The notes: generated by a model not told the origin, from the sequence alone. A stretch of DNA of 55,513 bases from Nocardioides phosphati (GCF_014646375.1 NZ_BMNI01000004.1:266061-321573); one strand, 5' to 3'; numbered from the stretch's first letter, positions 1 to 8,900 are shown. Numbers and translations: made by a program.

Positions 1-437
1 TCGGCCATCTTGTGGGTGTCCTCACGCTTCTTCACAGCGGCACCGAGGCCGTTGCTCGCGTCGAGGATCTCGTTCATCAGGCGCTCGGCCATCGTCTTCT
101 CGCGACGGTCGCGCGAGTAGCCGACGAGCCAACGGAGCGCGAGCGTGGTGCCACGCGTGCCCTTGACCTCGATCGGAACCTGGTAGGTCGCACCGCCGAC
201 GCGGCGGGACTTGACCTCGATGGCGGGCTTGACGTTGTCGAGCGCGCGCTTGAGCGTGACGACCGGGTCGGTGCCGGTCTTCTCGCGGCAGCCCTCGAGG
301 GCGGTGTAGACGATGCGCTGGGCGGTCGCCTTCTTGCCGTCGATCAGGACCTTGGAGACGAGCTGGGAGACGACGAGCGAGCCGTAGACCGGGTCGTTGT
401 CGATCGGACGCTTCGGAGCGGGACCCTTGCGAGGCAT
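1..437 (-). CDS. rpsG: 30S ribosomal protein S7, 3' end outside window
   Basis: Small-subunit protein that binds the 3' major domain of 16S rRNA and organises the head of the 30S subunit. The protein begins [16 protein letters not shown] and carries the S7 core ([20 protein letters not shown] segment, then [12 protein letters not shown] and [15 protein letters not shown]). About 145 of the usual 156 codons are inside the window, so the C-terminus lies off the left edge. The ATG is one base after the rpsL stop and has an AAGGAG ribosome site inside the rpsL end, so the two are co-translated. fusA and tuf would be expected beyond the edge. Confidence 0.97.
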   Translation of the reverse strand, partial: MPRKGPAPKRPIDNDPVYGSLVVSQLVSKVLIDGKKATAQRIVYTALEGCREKTGTDPVVTLKRALDNVKPAIEVKSRRVGGATYQVPIEVKGTRGTTLALRWLVGYSRDRREKTMAERLMNEILDASNGLGAAVKKREDTHKMA

Positions 438-438
438 G

Positions 439-810
439 TCACTTCTCCTTCTTCGCGCCGTAGCGCGAACGGGCCTGCTTGCGGTTCTTCACGCCCTGCG
501 TGTCGAGCGAGCCGCGGATGATCTTGTAACGGACACCCGGAAGGTCCTTCACACGACCGCCACGCACGAGCACGATCGAGTGCTCCTGCAGGTTGTGGCC
601 GACGCCGGGGATGTACGCCGTGACCTCGACGCCCGACGACAGGCGCACGCGGGCGACCTTGCGGAGGGCGGAGTTCGGCTTCTTGGGGGTGGTCGTGTAG
701 ACGCGCGTGCAGACGCCACGGCGCTGCGGCGAACCCTTCAGGGCAGGCGTCTTGGTCTTCGACACCTTGTCCTGGCGGCCCTTGCGGACCAGCTGCTGAA
801 TAGTGGGCAC
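439..810 (-). CDS. rpsL: 30S ribosomal protein S12
   Basis: Decoding-centre protein of the 30S subunit. The 123-aa product is full length ([13 protein letters not shown] to KKEK). The two lysines where streptomycin-resistance changes arise are both wild type: Lys43 in [13 protein letters not shown] and Lys88 in [12 protein letters not shown]. The start is GTG, preceded by an AAAGGGAA ribosome site. It is the first gene of the str operon here; the 181 bases upstream (811-991) hold only a small GCCCG-GAAA-CGGGC hairpin (908-921), which may end the preceding MFS transcript, and no promoter that I can fix. Confidence 0.98.
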   Translation of the reverse strand: MPTIQQLVRKGRQDKVSKTKTPALKGSPQRRGVCTRVYTTTPKKPNSALRKVARVRLSSGVEVTAYIPGVGHNLQEHSIVLVRGGRVKDLPGVRYKIIRGSLDTQGVKNRKQARSRYGAKKEK

Positions 811-991
811 CGGTTGGTTCCCTTTCTTTGTTCTCTCTCACGCCGCAGCGCTCTGCCGGGGCGGTAAAGGTCGGGAACTGCCGCCGAAGCGGTGGTGCCC
901 TGAGGCGGCCCGTTTCCGGGCACGCAAGCGGCCTGGACATGCCAGACACGAGGAGTCAGCCTACGGGCCGTGTGTACGCCGGTCAAAACGG

Positions 992-2257
992 CTACGCGGC
1001 GGCCTCGCGCGCTGCCTCTGCGCGGGACTCCGCGGCGGCCGCGAGGGTGCGACGACCACCCAGGAGCAGGTGGGCGGCGAGTGCTCCGACAGCGGTCACG
1101 CCACCACCCAGCCAGAGCGTCCAGCGGGCGCCGAACTCCTCCCCCAGCCAGCCGATCAGCGGCGACCCGAACGGCGTACCGCCCATGAAGACCGTGAGGT
1201 AGAGGGCCATCACGCGTCCGCGCATGCCCGCCTCGGTGGTCACCTGCACGTAGGCGTTGGCGGAGGTGATCATCGTGAGGGCGGAGAGGCCCAGCAGTGG
1301 CGTCAGCAGCGCGAAGACGACGTACGACGGGGCGAAGCCGGAGGCGACCTCGAGCAGGCCGAAGACGACGGCGCCCCCGACGATCAGCGCGGGCCGCGGG
1401 GTCTCGCGCCGTGCGGCGAGGAGCGCGCCGGAGAGGCTGCCGACCGCCAGGAAGGAGCCGAGCAGGCCGTACTCCCCCGGGCCGCGGTGGAAGACGCCGG
1501 TCGCCATCAGGGCGGAGGTCATCTGGAAGTTGAGGCCGAAGGTGCCCGCGACGAAGACGATCGCGAGCACGACGACCAGGTCGGGCCGTCCCCGGACGTA
1601 GCGCACGCCCTCGCGCAGGGCGCCCGGGCCGCGGGCGACCGGCTTCGCTGGCGCGAGGAGGCGCGGGTCGAGGCGCGCGAGGCTCCAGATCGGGGCGGCG
1701 TAGCTGAGGGCGTTCAGCAGGATCACCCAGCCGGTCGCACGGGCGTCGCCACCGAGCAGGGCGATGAGGAGGCCGGCGAGGCCGGGACCGACGAGCCGTG
1801 CGGCGTTGAAGCTGGCCGAGTTGAGGCTGACGGCGTTGGGGAGCAGCTCCGGCGTGACCAGCTCGGAGACGAACGACTGGCGGGCGGGGGCGTCGAACGC
1901 CGAGGAGATGCCCAGGATGAGGGCCAGGACGTAGACGTGCCACGTCTGCGCCGCCCCGGTCACGGCCAGCAGGCCGAGGACGAGCGCGGGCAACGCCATC
2001 GCGACGTTCGTCAGCTGCAGGAGGCGGCGCTTGGGCAGGCGGTCGGCGACCACGCCGGCCAGCGGCATGACCAGCAGGAACGGCAGGAACTGCAGGCCGG
2101 TCGTGATGCCGATCGCCGCACCGCTGCCGCCGGAGACCGCCAGGACCAGCCAGTCCTGGGCGACGCGCTGCATCCACGTGCCGGTGTTGGAGACGACGCC
2201 ACCGGCGGCGTACCGCCGGTAGTTGGAGCTGCTCAGGGCGCGGAAGGTGGGGCTCAT
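992..2257 (-). CDS. MFS exporter, EntS/DHA3-like
   Basis: Predicted 12-helix proton-driven efflux protein of 421 aa in the cytoplasmic membrane. It shows the MFS_3/EntS layout: an N-terminal RALSSSNYRRYAAGGVVS start, a loop 2-3 motif ADRLPKRRLL, and a 6+6 helix arrangement with a cytoplasmic loop around residues 195-215. Its ATG overlaps the stop of the upstream MarR gene by 4 nt (ATGA), so the regulator and pump form one operon. The likely job is export of a small toxic compound sensed by the MarR protein; the substrate is not predictable from sequence. Confidence 0.85.
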   Translation of the reverse strand: MSPTFRALSSSNYRRYAAGGVVSNTGTWMQRVAQDWLVLAVSGGSGAAIGITTGLQFLPFLLVMPLAGVVADRLPKRRLLQLTNVAMALPALVLGLLAVTGAAQTWHVYVLALILGISSAFDAPARQSFVSELVTPELLPNAVSLNSASFNAARLVGPGLAGLLIALLGGDARATGWVILLNALSYAAPIWSLARLDPRLLAPAKPVARGPGALREGVRYVRGRPDLVVVLAIVFVAGTFGLNFQMTSALMATGVFHRGPGEYGLLGSFLAVGSLSGALLAARRETPRPALIVGGAVVFGLLEVASGFAPSYVVFALLTPLLGLSALTMITSANAYVQVTTEAGMRGRVMALYLTVFMGGTPFGSPLIGWLGEEFGARWTLWLGGGVTAVGALAAHLLLGGRRTLAAAAESRAEAAREAAA

Positions 2258-2691
2258 GCAGTCGCCAGCCTCCCGAGGAGGTCGGAGGCACGGCGGAGGA
2301 GGTCGCGCTCGTCGGCGGTCAGCTCGGCGAGCTGGCGGGCGAGCCAGGCGTTGCGGCGGCGGCGTTCGGCCTCGACCACGCGCCAGCCCTCCTCGCTGAG
2401 CTCCACCACGACCTGGCGACCGTCGTCGGCGTTCTTGTTCCGTACGACGAGGCCGCGGTCCACCAGGCAGCCGACCGTCCGGGTCATCGACGGGGGTCGC
2501 ACGCGCTCGGTCTCGGCGAGCGAGCCGATCGTCTGCGCGCCCTCGCGGTGGAGGATGCCGAGCACCGAGAGCGCACCGAGGCCGAGGTCGAGCTCGGGGT
2601 CGCGCTCGGAGCGGATCCGCCGGGAGAGCCGCACGACGGCGATGCGGAGGACCGAGGCGAGCTCGGCCGGGGCGTCGGGAGTCGGGGTCAC
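2254..2691 (-). CDS. MarR-family transcriptional regulator
   Basis: 145-aa winged-helix regulator. The helix-turn-helix lies at about residues 50-85 (IGSLAETERVRPPSMTRTVGCLVDRGLVVR), followed by the MarR wing motif DDGRQVVVELS. One cysteine is present. The GTG start is followed downstream by an MFS exporter in a 4-nt overlap, the usual arrangement of a local repressor and its pump. A short inverted repeat (2706-2718) lies 14 bases upstream of the start, which suggests autoregulation; the effector is unknown. Confidence 0.88.
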   Translation of the reverse strand: MTPTPDAPAELASVLRIAVVRLSRRIRSERDPELDLGLGALSVLGILHREGAQTIGSLAETERVRPPSMTRTVGCLVDRGLVVRNKNADDGRQVVVELSEEGWRVVEAERRRRNAWLARQLAELTADERDLLRRASDLLGRLATA

Positions 2692-2705
2692 GACGGGTGA
2701 ACTAC

Positions 2706-2718
2706 TTAGCCTCGCTAA
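2706..2718. promoter_or_regulatory. Putative MarR operator
   Basis: Perfect inverted repeat TTAGC-CTC-GCTAA in an AT-richer patch just upstream of the marR-type gene start. Position and symmetry fit a MarR dimer site overlapping the core promoter. On the gene strand TAAGTAGTT sits only about 10 bases before the GTG, so the transcript may be leaderless and the site would block it. Inference from position; no experiment. Confidence 0.5.
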
Positions 2719-2787
2719 CTATTCCTCGCGGCGGAGATGCCGAAGCGGTCGCCCTCCCCCGCGGGAGGACGACCGCCTCGGCGTACG

Positions 2788-4227
2788 TCAGGTGAGCCAG
2801 TCGGTGATCGGGCCGATCGCGAAGTAGACGACGAAGAGGACCGCGATGACCGCCATCAGCGGGTGGATCTCGCGCGCCTTGCCCACGCAGAGCTTGATCA
2901 GCACCCAGGCGATGAACCCGGCGCCGATGCCTGCGCTGATCGAGTAGGTGAACGGCATCAGCACGACCGTCAGGAACGCCGGGATGGCGATCTCGAGGTC
3001 GTCCCAGGCGATGCCGGTGACCTGCTGCATCATCAGGAAGCCGACGAGGACGAGAGCGGGGACCGCCGCCTCGTTGGGGATGATCGCGACGAGCGGCGCG
3101 AAGAAGGCCGCCAGCAGGAAGAGCACGCCGGTCACGACGCTGGCCAGGCCGGTGCGCGCGCCCTCGGCGACACCGGACGCCGACTCGATGTACGACGTGT
3201 TGCTGGAGACGCTCGCGGCGCCACCGGCCGCGGCGGCGAGGGAGTCGACGACCAGGATCATGCGCGTGTTGGGCGGGTTGCCGTCCTCGTCGAGCAGGCC
3301 GGCCTCGGCACCGATCGCGGTCATCGTGCCCATGGTGTCGAAGAAGTCCGCGAGCATCAGCGTGAAGACGAAGAGGACGACCGTGACCACACCGGCGTGC
3401 TGCCACGAGCCCAGCAGGTTGAAGTGGCCGATGAGCTGGAGGTCGGGCAGGCCGAAGACGTCCTTGGGCCAGGTGGGGACGTTGAGGCTCCAGCCGGTCG
3501 GCTTCTCGACGACCGACCCCGCGCCGACGACCTTCTCCACCACGATCGCGACCAGCGTCGTGGCGACGATCGAGATCAGGATCGCGCCACGGACCTTGCG
3601 GACGTAGAGGCCGATCAGCAGCGCCAGGCCGAGCACGAAGACGAGCACCGGCCAGCCGCGGAGCTGGCCCGCGACGCCGAGCTCGACGGGGACCGGGCCC
3701 GCGCCGGTGCGGCGTACGAAGCCGGAGTCGACGAGGCCGATCAGTGCGATGAAGAGGCCGATGCCGACCGAGATCGCGACCTTGAGCTGCGCAGGGACGG
3801 CACGGAAGACCGCCTCCCGGAAGCCGGTGAGGACGAGCACGAGGATCACCAGGCCCTCGATCACCACGAGGCCCATGGCGTCGGCCCAGGTCATCTTGCT
3901 CGCGATGGAGAAGGTGACGAAGGCGTTGAGGCCGAGGCCCGCGGCCAGCGCGAGGGGGTAGTTGGCGACCACGCCCATCAGCAGCGTGAGCACGCCGGCG
4001 GCCAGCGCGGTGGCGGCCGCGATCGCCGCGAAGTCACCGCCCGCGAGCTGGTGCCCGTCGATGTCACGGCCCTGGAGCAGGATGATCGGGTTGAGCACGA
4101 TGATGTACGCCATCGTCAGGAACGTGACGATGCCGCCGCGGACCTCCTGCCCGATGGTGGATCCGCGCCTGCTGATCTGGAAGTACGAGTCGAGCGTCAC
4201 GCGCGGCAGTCTGGCAGATGCCTGCAT
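2788..4227 (-). CDS. NCS2 purine permease, AzgA/PbuG type
   Basis: Integral membrane importer, probably for hypoxanthine/guanine/adenine with protons. The 479-aa protein has about 12-14 hydrophobic segments. It shows the AzgA-type N-terminus (DSYFQISRRGSTIGQEVRGG, TFLTMAYIIVLNP), an early G-L-N-A-F motif (LAAGLGLNAFVTFS), the middle ADFFDTMGTMTAIG motif and SSNTSYIESASGVAEGARTGL, all diagnostic of this branch of NCS2. I use ATG 4227; a GTG codon directly before it (4230) is also possible. It is a single gene, divergent from the DUF2530 gene. Confidence 0.9.
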   Translation of the reverse strand: MQASARLPRVTLDSYFQISRRGSTIGQEVRGGIVTFLTMAYIIVLNPIILLQGRDIDGHQLAGGDFAAIAAATALAAGVLTLLMGVVANYPLALAAGLGLNAFVTFSIASKMTWADAMGLVVIEGLVILVLVLTGFREAVFRAVPAQLKVAISVGIGLFIALIGLVDSGFVRRTGAGPVPVELGVAGQLRGWPVLVFVLGLALLIGLYVRKVRGAILISIVATTLVAIVVEKVVGAGSVVEKPTGWSLNVPTWPKDVFGLPDLQLIGHFNLLGSWQHAGVVTVVLFVFTLMLADFFDTMGTMTAIGAEAGLLDEDGNPPNTRMILVVDSLAAAAGGAASVSSNTSYIESASGVAEGARTGLASVVTGVLFLLAAFFAPLVAIIPNEAAVPALVLVGFLMMQQVTGIAWDDLEIAIPAFLTVVLMPFTYSISAGIGAGFIAWVLIKLCVGKAREIHPLMAVIAVLFVVYFAIGPITDWLT

Positions 4228-4292
4228 CACACAGGTTCCAGCGGCGTGTCACCGTGGAGAACAAGGGCCGCGGCGAGCAAGGCACGATGGCC

Positions 4293-4298
4293 TACTGT
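4293..4298 (+). promoter_or_regulatory. -10 box of a probable leaderless transcript (DUF2530)
   Basis: TACTGT lies exactly 7 bases before the GTG start codon and there is no Shine-Dalgarno sequence. A TAnnnT hexamer at this distance places the transcript start at the start codon, the usual sign of a leaderless actinobacterial mRNA. It supports the chosen start at 4306. Confidence 0.45.
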
Positions 4299-4305
4299 TG
4301 CCGTC

Positions 4306-4575
4306 GTGGATCCCCTGGACGAGCAGCCGACCGTGCACGAGATCGGCAACCGCACCTACCTCGTCGCGGACGTCGAGCCGCTCGACCTCGACGGCGTACG
4401 CACGGTCGAGATCGGCACCGTGCTGTGGCTGGTCGCGTTCCTCGCGATGCTGCCGTTCTACGGACGGCTCGAGGAGACCGGCCGCCTCTGGTGGCTGTGG
4501 GCCTGCATGGCCGGCTTCGGCCTGGGCCTCTTCGGCATCGAGATCTGCCGCAAGCGGCGCGCGCGCCGCGGCTGA
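4306..4575 (+). CDS. DUF2530 small membrane protein
   Basis: 89-aa protein of unknown function. The family signature is clear: VEPLDLDGVRTVEIGTVLWLVAFLAMLPFYGRL, then WWLWACMAGFGLGLFGIEICRKRR. There are two predicted transmembrane helices (about residues 33-50 and 58-77) and a basic C-terminal tail on the cytoplasmic side. GTG start, convergent with the DUF3027 gene 24 bases away. DUF2530 and DUF3027 genes are often neighbours in actinobacteria, but no function is established. Confidence 0.85.
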   Translation: MDPLDEQPTVHEIGNRTYLVADVEPLDLDGVRTVEIGTVLWLVAFLAMLPFYGRLEETGRLWWLWACMAGFGLGLFGIEICRKRRARRG

Positions 4576-4599
4576 ACCTCGCGGGTCAGGCGGGCCGGC

Positions 4600-5382
4600 T
4601 CAGAGCGAGTCGAGCTCGTCGGTCGTGAGCGTGTCGTGGGCGTGGTCAGTGGGCGGGATCGGCTGCTGCTTCTTCGACAGCTGCGCCTCGGAGTGGGCAC
4701 CGCAGCCGTGGCCGAAGGCGACCACGCGACCGTCGTCGTTGGCGTTGCCGTTGGCGCAGACGCCGAACGTCTCGGCGAGCGAGCCCGCGATGCGCAGCAG
4801 GAAGCCGCACGAGTAGCACTTGGCCGGCGCCGACTGGGCGATCGGAGCCTCGGGGCCGCCGTCGCCGTCGTACCACCGCTGGGCGGCGAGGTCGATGCCC
4901 TCGCGCGACAGCGTGCGGACCCGGCCCAGGCCGAGGTCCTTGGCGACCTGGCGCACCTGCGCGGTCGCGTCGGGGTCGAGCGGGTCGTCGCCGAAGGAGT
5001 ACGTCGGGACGAGGCGCGGGTCGTCGTCCTCGACCGGGAGCAGGTCGCCCGGCGAGAGGTCACCCGGACGGATGCGGTCCTTGTAGGGGACCCACTCGGG
5101 AGCGATGATCGCGTCGTCGCCCGGGAGGAGCACGACCTCGTCGACGGTGACCTTGTCGCTGCCCTCGGCACGGGCGACGGTCACGGACCAGCGCCAGCCG
5201 CGGTAGCCCGCGCGCAGGCACTCGAAGTAGTGGGTGAGGACGTGGTCGCCCTCGGCGACGGCGGCGATCGCGTCGCCGACGTCCGCGCGGTCCGCCTGCT
5301 CGAGCAGGACCTCGCGGGCCAGGTCGACGGCAGCCGTCAGGACGGTGTCGCTCGGGGCGGTCGTCGATGTCTGCGTCGTCAC
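4600..5382 (-). CDS. DUF3027 family protein
   Basis: 260-aa actinobacterial protein of unknown function. The N-terminal half (residues 15-60) is helical, followed by WRWSVTVARAEGSDKVTVDEVVLLPGDDAI and PEWVPYKDRIRPGDLSPGDLLP, both typical of the family. The C-terminal part has CYSCGF, later CANG and GHGCGAHSE: a four-cysteine arrangement that could bind zinc. Start chosen at GTG 5382 because it matches family length; the frame is open much further upstream, but that stretch has the composition of an antisense shadow of the MFS gene. Confidence 0.85.
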   Translation of the reverse strand: MTTQTSTTAPSDTVLTAAVDLAREVLLEQADRADVGDAIAAVAEGDHVLTHYFECLRAGYRGWRWSVTVARAEGSDKVTVDEVVLLPGDDAIIAPEWVPYKDRIRPGDLSPGDLLPVEDDDPRLVPTYSFGDDPLDPDATAQVRQVAKDLGLGRVRTLSREGIDLAAQRWYDGDGGPEAPIAQSAPAKCYSCGFLLRIAGSLAETFGVCANGNANDDGRVVAFGHGCGAHSEAQLSKKQQPIPPTDHAHDTLTTDELDSL

Positions 5383-5466
5383 GTCGGGGATTCTCCACCA
5401 TGACCGCCCGCCCTGTCGCGCCGGGTTGTCCTGCAGGGTGTCGGCACCGTGGGCAAGGATGGGGCC

Positions 5467-6822
5467 ATGAACGGCGAGCTCCCCCGACGCGCGGCCACCG
5501 GCGTACGCCGAGTCGCGGGGTCGACAGCGCGCGGCACCGCGCGCGTCGGCCGGGCGACGTACTCCGCCGCGCAGCGGGCCGCGACCGCCGAGGGCGCCGG
5601 CCAGACCGGGCTCTCGCGCCTGATCGCGCTGCACGCCTCCAACGCCGCCGGCGACGCAGCGGTGGCGATCTCGCTGGCGGGCACCCTCTTCTTCCAGGTC
5701 CCGACGGGCGAGGCGCGGGGGCAGGTGGCGCTCTTCCTGGGGCTGACGATGCTGCCGTTCGCGGTGCTGGCTCCGCTGATCGGGCCGTTCCTCGACCGGG
5801 TCGGCCACGGCCGCCGGTGGGCGATCGGCGCGACGATGGCGGTCCGGGCCTTTCTCTGCTGGTCGCTGGCCACGGCGGTGGCGACCGAGTCGAAGTGGCT
5901 CTTCCCCGCGGCGCTCGGCGTCCTCGTCGCGTCGAAGGCCTACGGCGTGACCAAGGCCGCGGCTGCCCCGCGCCTCGTGCCGCCCGGCGTCACGCTGGTC
6001 AAGGCCAACGCACGCATCTCCCTCGCCGGCGTGGTGGGCGCGGCCGTCTCGGCGCCCCTTGCCGGGCTGGCGGCCTGGTTCGGCGCCGAGTGGTCGCTGC
6101 GCTACGCCTTCGCGGTCTTCGTCGTCGCCACGATCCTCGCGATCCGGCTGCCCGCGCGCGTCGACTCGGCCGCGGGCGAGGTCCGGCTCGAGCTGCTCCC
6201 CGGCCACACGGCCCGCGGCTCCGGGGAGGCCGCACCGCAGCGGAGCCCCCGCATCCCTCCGGCCGTCTCCTTCGCACTGCGGGCCAACTGCGGGCCGCGC
6301 TGGCTGTCCGGGTTCCTCACCATGTTCATGGCGTTCCTGCTGCGTGAGCACCCGGTCGCCGGCTGGCACGCCCGCCCCGAGCTCCTGCTCGGCCTGGTCA
6401 TCGGCGCGGCCGGCCTCGGCAACACCCTCGGCATCGCACTCGCCTCGCTCTCGCGCCGGCTCAGCCCCGCCGTCACCGTGCTGCTCGCGCTCGTCGGCGC
6501 CACGGCGATGACCCTCGTCGCAGCGCTCTTCTACGGCCTGCTCTCCCTGGTCGCGCTCGGCCTCACCGCGGGCCTGGCCCAGTCGCTGGCCAAGCTCTCC
6601 CTCGACTCCACCATCCAGCGCGACGTGCCGGAGCGGGTGCAGGCGAGCGCCTTCGCGCGTTCCGACACCCTGCTCCAGCTGGCCTGGGTCGTCGGCGGCG
6701 GCATCGGCATCGCGATGCCGCTCCAGCCCCGCCTCGGCCTCGGCATCGCGGTCGCGATCCTCGCCGCCTGGACCGTGACCGTCATCGTCACCAACCCGAA
6801 CCGCGCCGCCCGCCGCACCTGA
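5467..6822 (+). CDS. MFS-type membrane protein
   Basis: 451-aa transporter-like protein. A basic N-terminal 45 residues (RRAATGVRRVAG, ARGTARVGRATYSAAQRA) precede an MFS fold with about 12 helices, including FLDRVGHGRRWAIG in the loop 2-3 position. The ATG at 5467 has AAGGA 7 bases upstream. It is divergent from the DUF3027 gene, a pairing common in actinobacteria. The substrate is not known; the long basic N-terminus distinguishes it from drug exporters. Confidence 0.8.
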   Translation: MNGELPRRAATGVRRVAGSTARGTARVGRATYSAAQRAATAEGAGQTGLSRLIALHASNAAGDAAVAISLAGTLFFQVPTGEARGQVALFLGLTMLPFAVLAPLIGPFLDRVGHGRRWAIGATMAVRAFLCWSLATAVATESKWLFPAALGVLVASKAYGVTKAAAAPRLVPPGVTLVKANARISLAGVVGAAVSAPLAGLAAWFGAEWSLRYAFAVFVVATILAIRLPARVDSAAGEVRLELLPGHTARGSGEAAPQRSPRIPPAVSFALRANCGPRWLSGFLTMFMAFLLREHPVAGWHARPELLLGLVIGAAGLGNTLGIALASLSRRLSPAVTVLLALVGATAMTLVAALFYGLLSLVALGLTAGLAQSLAKLSLDSTIQRDVPERVQASAFARSDTLLQLAWVVGGGIGIAMPLQPRLGLGIAVAILAAWTVTVIVTNPNRAARRT

Positions 6823-6839
6823 GGGTGTTGGATGCGTGC

Positions 6840-7328
6840 ATGAGCACGCCTGAGTACCCCGGCCAGCCGGAGCAGCCGCCGACCGAGCCCACCGTCCCCC
6901 TGCCGCCGACGCACCACCCGTACGGCGCTGTGCCCCCGCAGCCGCCGCAGCCGCCGCAGCCGCCGGCGTACGGCAGCATGCCGCCGATGCCGCCCGTCGC
7001 GCCGCCCGGCTACTACGGCGGCTACGCGCCGGCGGCTCCCACCGACGGCCTGGCGATCGCCTCGCTCGTCACGGGCATCGTCGGTCTCACCATGATCTGC
7101 GCCTACGGCCTCGGCCTGATCCCGGCCATCATCGCCATCGTGCTGGGCCGCAAGTCGATGAAGAAGATCGACGCCTCGGGCGGTCAGATCGGCGGCCGCG
7201 GCCTCGCCCAGGCGGGGTTCATCATGGGCATCATCTCGACGGTGATCATCGTCGTCCTGGTGGCGGTGGGCGCCATCTTCTTCACCGCCCTCTTCAGCAC
7301 GGACTGCTTCGGCGACGGCTGCGACTGA
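6840..7328 (+). CDS. DUF4190-type proline-rich membrane protein
   Basis: 162-aa protein with a Pro/Tyr/Gln-rich cytoplasmic head (residues 1-60, PPQPPQPPQPP repeats) and a DUF4190-like domain: DGLAIASLVTGIVGL, then a conserved ALGRKSMKKI-type loop, GRGLAQAGFIMGIISTVIIV and a second/third helix, ending in a short cysteine-bearing tail (TDCFGDGCD). Such proteins are common in actinobacteria and have no defined function. GTG 6825 is an alternative in-frame start. It follows the MFS gene by 17 bases and may be co-transcribed. Confidence 0.8.
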   Translation: MSTPEYPGQPEQPPTEPTVPLPPTHHPYGAVPPQPPQPPQPPAYGSMPPMPPVAPPGYYGGYAPAAPTDGLAIASLVTGIVGLTMICAYGLGLIPAIIAIVLGRKSMKKIDASGGQIGGRGLAQAGFIMGIISTVIIVVLVAVGAIFFTALFSTDCFGDGCD

Positions 7329-7363
7329 GCCCACTGTCGGCTGCGCTCAGCCGGTCACGACCG

Positions 7364-8380
7364 TCAGAGGGCGCAGCCGACGCAGACGGGCTCGTTGACC
7401 AGCCGCACGCCGTACGCCGCCTCGACGCCGTCGCGCACCTCGCGGGCGAGGGCGAGCAGGTCGGCGGTGGTCGCACCGCCGCGGTTGGTGAGCGCGAGGG
7501 TGTGCTTGGTCGAGAGGCTGACCCGGTCGTTGCCGTGGCCCTTGGCGAAGCCGGCGTGGTCGATCAGCCAGGCGGCGCTCGACTTGATGCTGCCGTCGGG
7601 CTGCGGGAAGCGCGGCGCATCGGCGGGCAGCGCGTCGGCCTGCGCAGGCGTGAGGATGGGGTTGGTGAAGAAGGAGCCGGCGCTCCAGGTGTCGTGGTCG
7701 GCCGGGTCGAGGACCATGCCCTTGCCCGCCCGGAGACCCAGCACGGCCTCGCGCACGTCGCGCAGCGGCGCCCGCTCCCCCGGCTCGACGCCCAGGGTGC
7801 GCGCGAGCTCGGCGTACTTGACGGGGGCGCCCTGCTCGCCGCGCTCGAGCCGGAAGGTGACGTCGAGGACGACGTGGCGTGCGGGGTCGGACTTGAACCG
7901 GCTGTGGCGGTAGCCGAAGGCGCACTCCTCGCCGCGGAAGGTGCGCTCACCCTTGAGGACGCGGTCCCACACGCGGACGGCCGTGATCGTCTCGGCGACC
8001 TCCTGGCCGTAGGCGCCGACGTTCTGGATCGGGGTGGAGCCGACCGCGCCGGGGATGCCCGACAGCGCCTCGACGCCGACCCAGCCGCTGGCGACGGCGC
8101 GGGCGACGAAGTCGTCCCACGGCTCGCCCGCGGCGACGGTCACGTCGACGTGGGTGTCGTGCTGCTCGAGGGTCACGCCCGTCGTCGCGATCCTGACCAC
8201 GAGGCCCGGGAAACCCTCGTCGGCGACCACGAGGTTGCTGCCGCCCGCGACCAGGAGCACCGGGGTGCCGGCGGCGTCGGCCTCGGTCACGGCGGAGACG
8301 AGCTCGTCGGACGACGTGGCCTCGGCGTACGACCCGGCGGGGCCGCCGAGGCGGAGGGTGGTGAGGTCACGGAGAAGCAC
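7364..8380 (-). CDS. murB: UDP-N-acetylenolpyruvoylglucosamine reductase
   Basis: FAD enzyme that reduces UDP-GlcNAc-enolpyruvate with NADPH to UDP-MurNAc, the second committed step of peptidoglycan synthesis. 338 aa. The FAD-binding part has LLVAGGSNLVVAD (residues 42-54). Catalytic residues are in place: Arg158 in GYRHSRFKS, Ser236 in WSAGSFFTNP and Glu330 near the C-terminus (VNEPVC). GTG start with TAGGGT six bases upstream and no ribosome site, so probably leaderless. It is followed on the other strand by the DUF4190 gene (convergent). Confidence 0.96.
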   Translation of the reverse strand: MLLRDLTTLRLGGPAGSYAEATSSDELVSAVTEADAAGTPVLLVAGGSNLVVADEGFPGLVVRIATTGVTLEQHDTHVDVTVAAGEPWDDFVARAVASGWVGVEALSGIPGAVGSTPIQNVGAYGQEVAETITAVRVWDRVLKGERTFRGEECAFGYRHSRFKSDPARHVVLDVTFRLERGEQGAPVKYAELARTLGVEPGERAPLRDVREAVLGLRAGKGMVLDPADHDTWSAGSFFTNPILTPAQADALPADAPRFPQPDGSIKSSAAWLIDHAGFAKGHGNDRVSLSTKHTLALTNRGGATTADLLALAREVRDGVEAAYGVRLVNEPVCVGCAL

Positions 8381-8386
8381 GGGCCG

Positions 8387-8392
8387 ACCCTA
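8387..8392 (-). promoter_or_regulatory. -10 box of murB (leaderless)
   Basis: TAGGGT followed by CGGCCC and then the GTG start of murB. The identical 12-base string precedes the amidase start at 11941. TAnnnT at this distance suggests transcription begins at the start codon. Confidence 0.45.
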
Positions 8393-8424
8393 ACGTCTGG
8401 GCGCGTCACGCCCGGGAAATGGAG

Positions 8425-8458
8425 CGAGGGCGGCCACCCGGATGGGTGACCGCCCTCG
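8425..8458 (-). terminator. rpmG terminator hairpin
   Basis: 15-bp arms (8425-8439 and 8444-8458) with one mismatch and a 4-base loop, 29 bases after the rpmG stop. Strong GC stem between rpmG and murB; no long U-tract, as is usual in high-GC genomes. Confidence 0.65.
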
Positions 8459-8487
8459 TGAAGGCTCTGGTGGGAGCCCCGCTGGGA

Positions 8488-8658
8488 TCAGCGGGTCTCC
8501 TTGTGCGCCGTGTGCTTGCGGCAGCGCGGGCAGAACTTGTTGAGCTCGATCCGGTCGGGGTCGTTCCGACGGTTCTTCTTGGTGATGTAGTTGCGCTCCT
8601 TGCAGTCCACGCACGCAAGCGTGATCTTCGGGCGAACGTCGCTGCTCTTGCTGGCCAC
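8488..8658 (-). CDS. rpmG: 50S ribosomal protein L33, zinc-binding type
   Basis: 56-aa large-subunit protein beginning [20 protein letters not shown] and ending AHKETR. Two CxxC pairs (Cys16/19 in ACVDC, Cys43/46 in FCPRC) make it the zinc-containing C+ form rather than the zinc-free paralogue. GTG start with AAGGA 7 bases upstream. It lies directly downstream of tRNA-Thr and tRNA-Met on the same strand, the standard actinobacterial tRNA-rpmG arrangement. Confidence 0.95.
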   Translation of the reverse strand: MASKSSDVRPKITLACVDCKERNYITKKNRRNDPDRIELNKFCPRCRKHTAHKETR

Positions 8659-8706
8659 TGGGAGTCCTTAGTTTCTGGGTGCTGCGGGTGCAACTGGTGC
8701 TGGTGG

Positions 8707-8780
8707 TAGCGGGGGCGGGGATCGAACCCGCGACCTCACGATTATGAGTCGTGCGCTCTAACCACCTGAGCTACCCCGCC
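8707..8780 (-). tRNA. tRNA-Met (anticodon CAT)
   Basis: Full cloverleaf on the minus strand: acceptor GGCGGGG/CCCCGCT (with a G1-U72 wobble), D arm GCTC/GAGC, anticodon stem CACGA/TCGTG with loop CTCATAA, T arm GCGGG-TTCGATC-CCCGC. CCA is encoded directly after the discriminator A (8704-8706). The D-loop and stem fit an elongator tRNA. Confidence 0.95.
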
Positions 8781-8828
8781 TCGAAAGGGGGACGGCCCGC
8801 AACTTTCGCCGCGGGGCCTCCCTCTCAG

Positions 8829-8900
<72 letters not shown>

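Noticed and set aside
2737..4575. 612-codon plus-strand open frame opposite the NCS2 permease
   Set aside because: Only its last 89 codons (DUF2530) show real protein features; the rest is a shadow.
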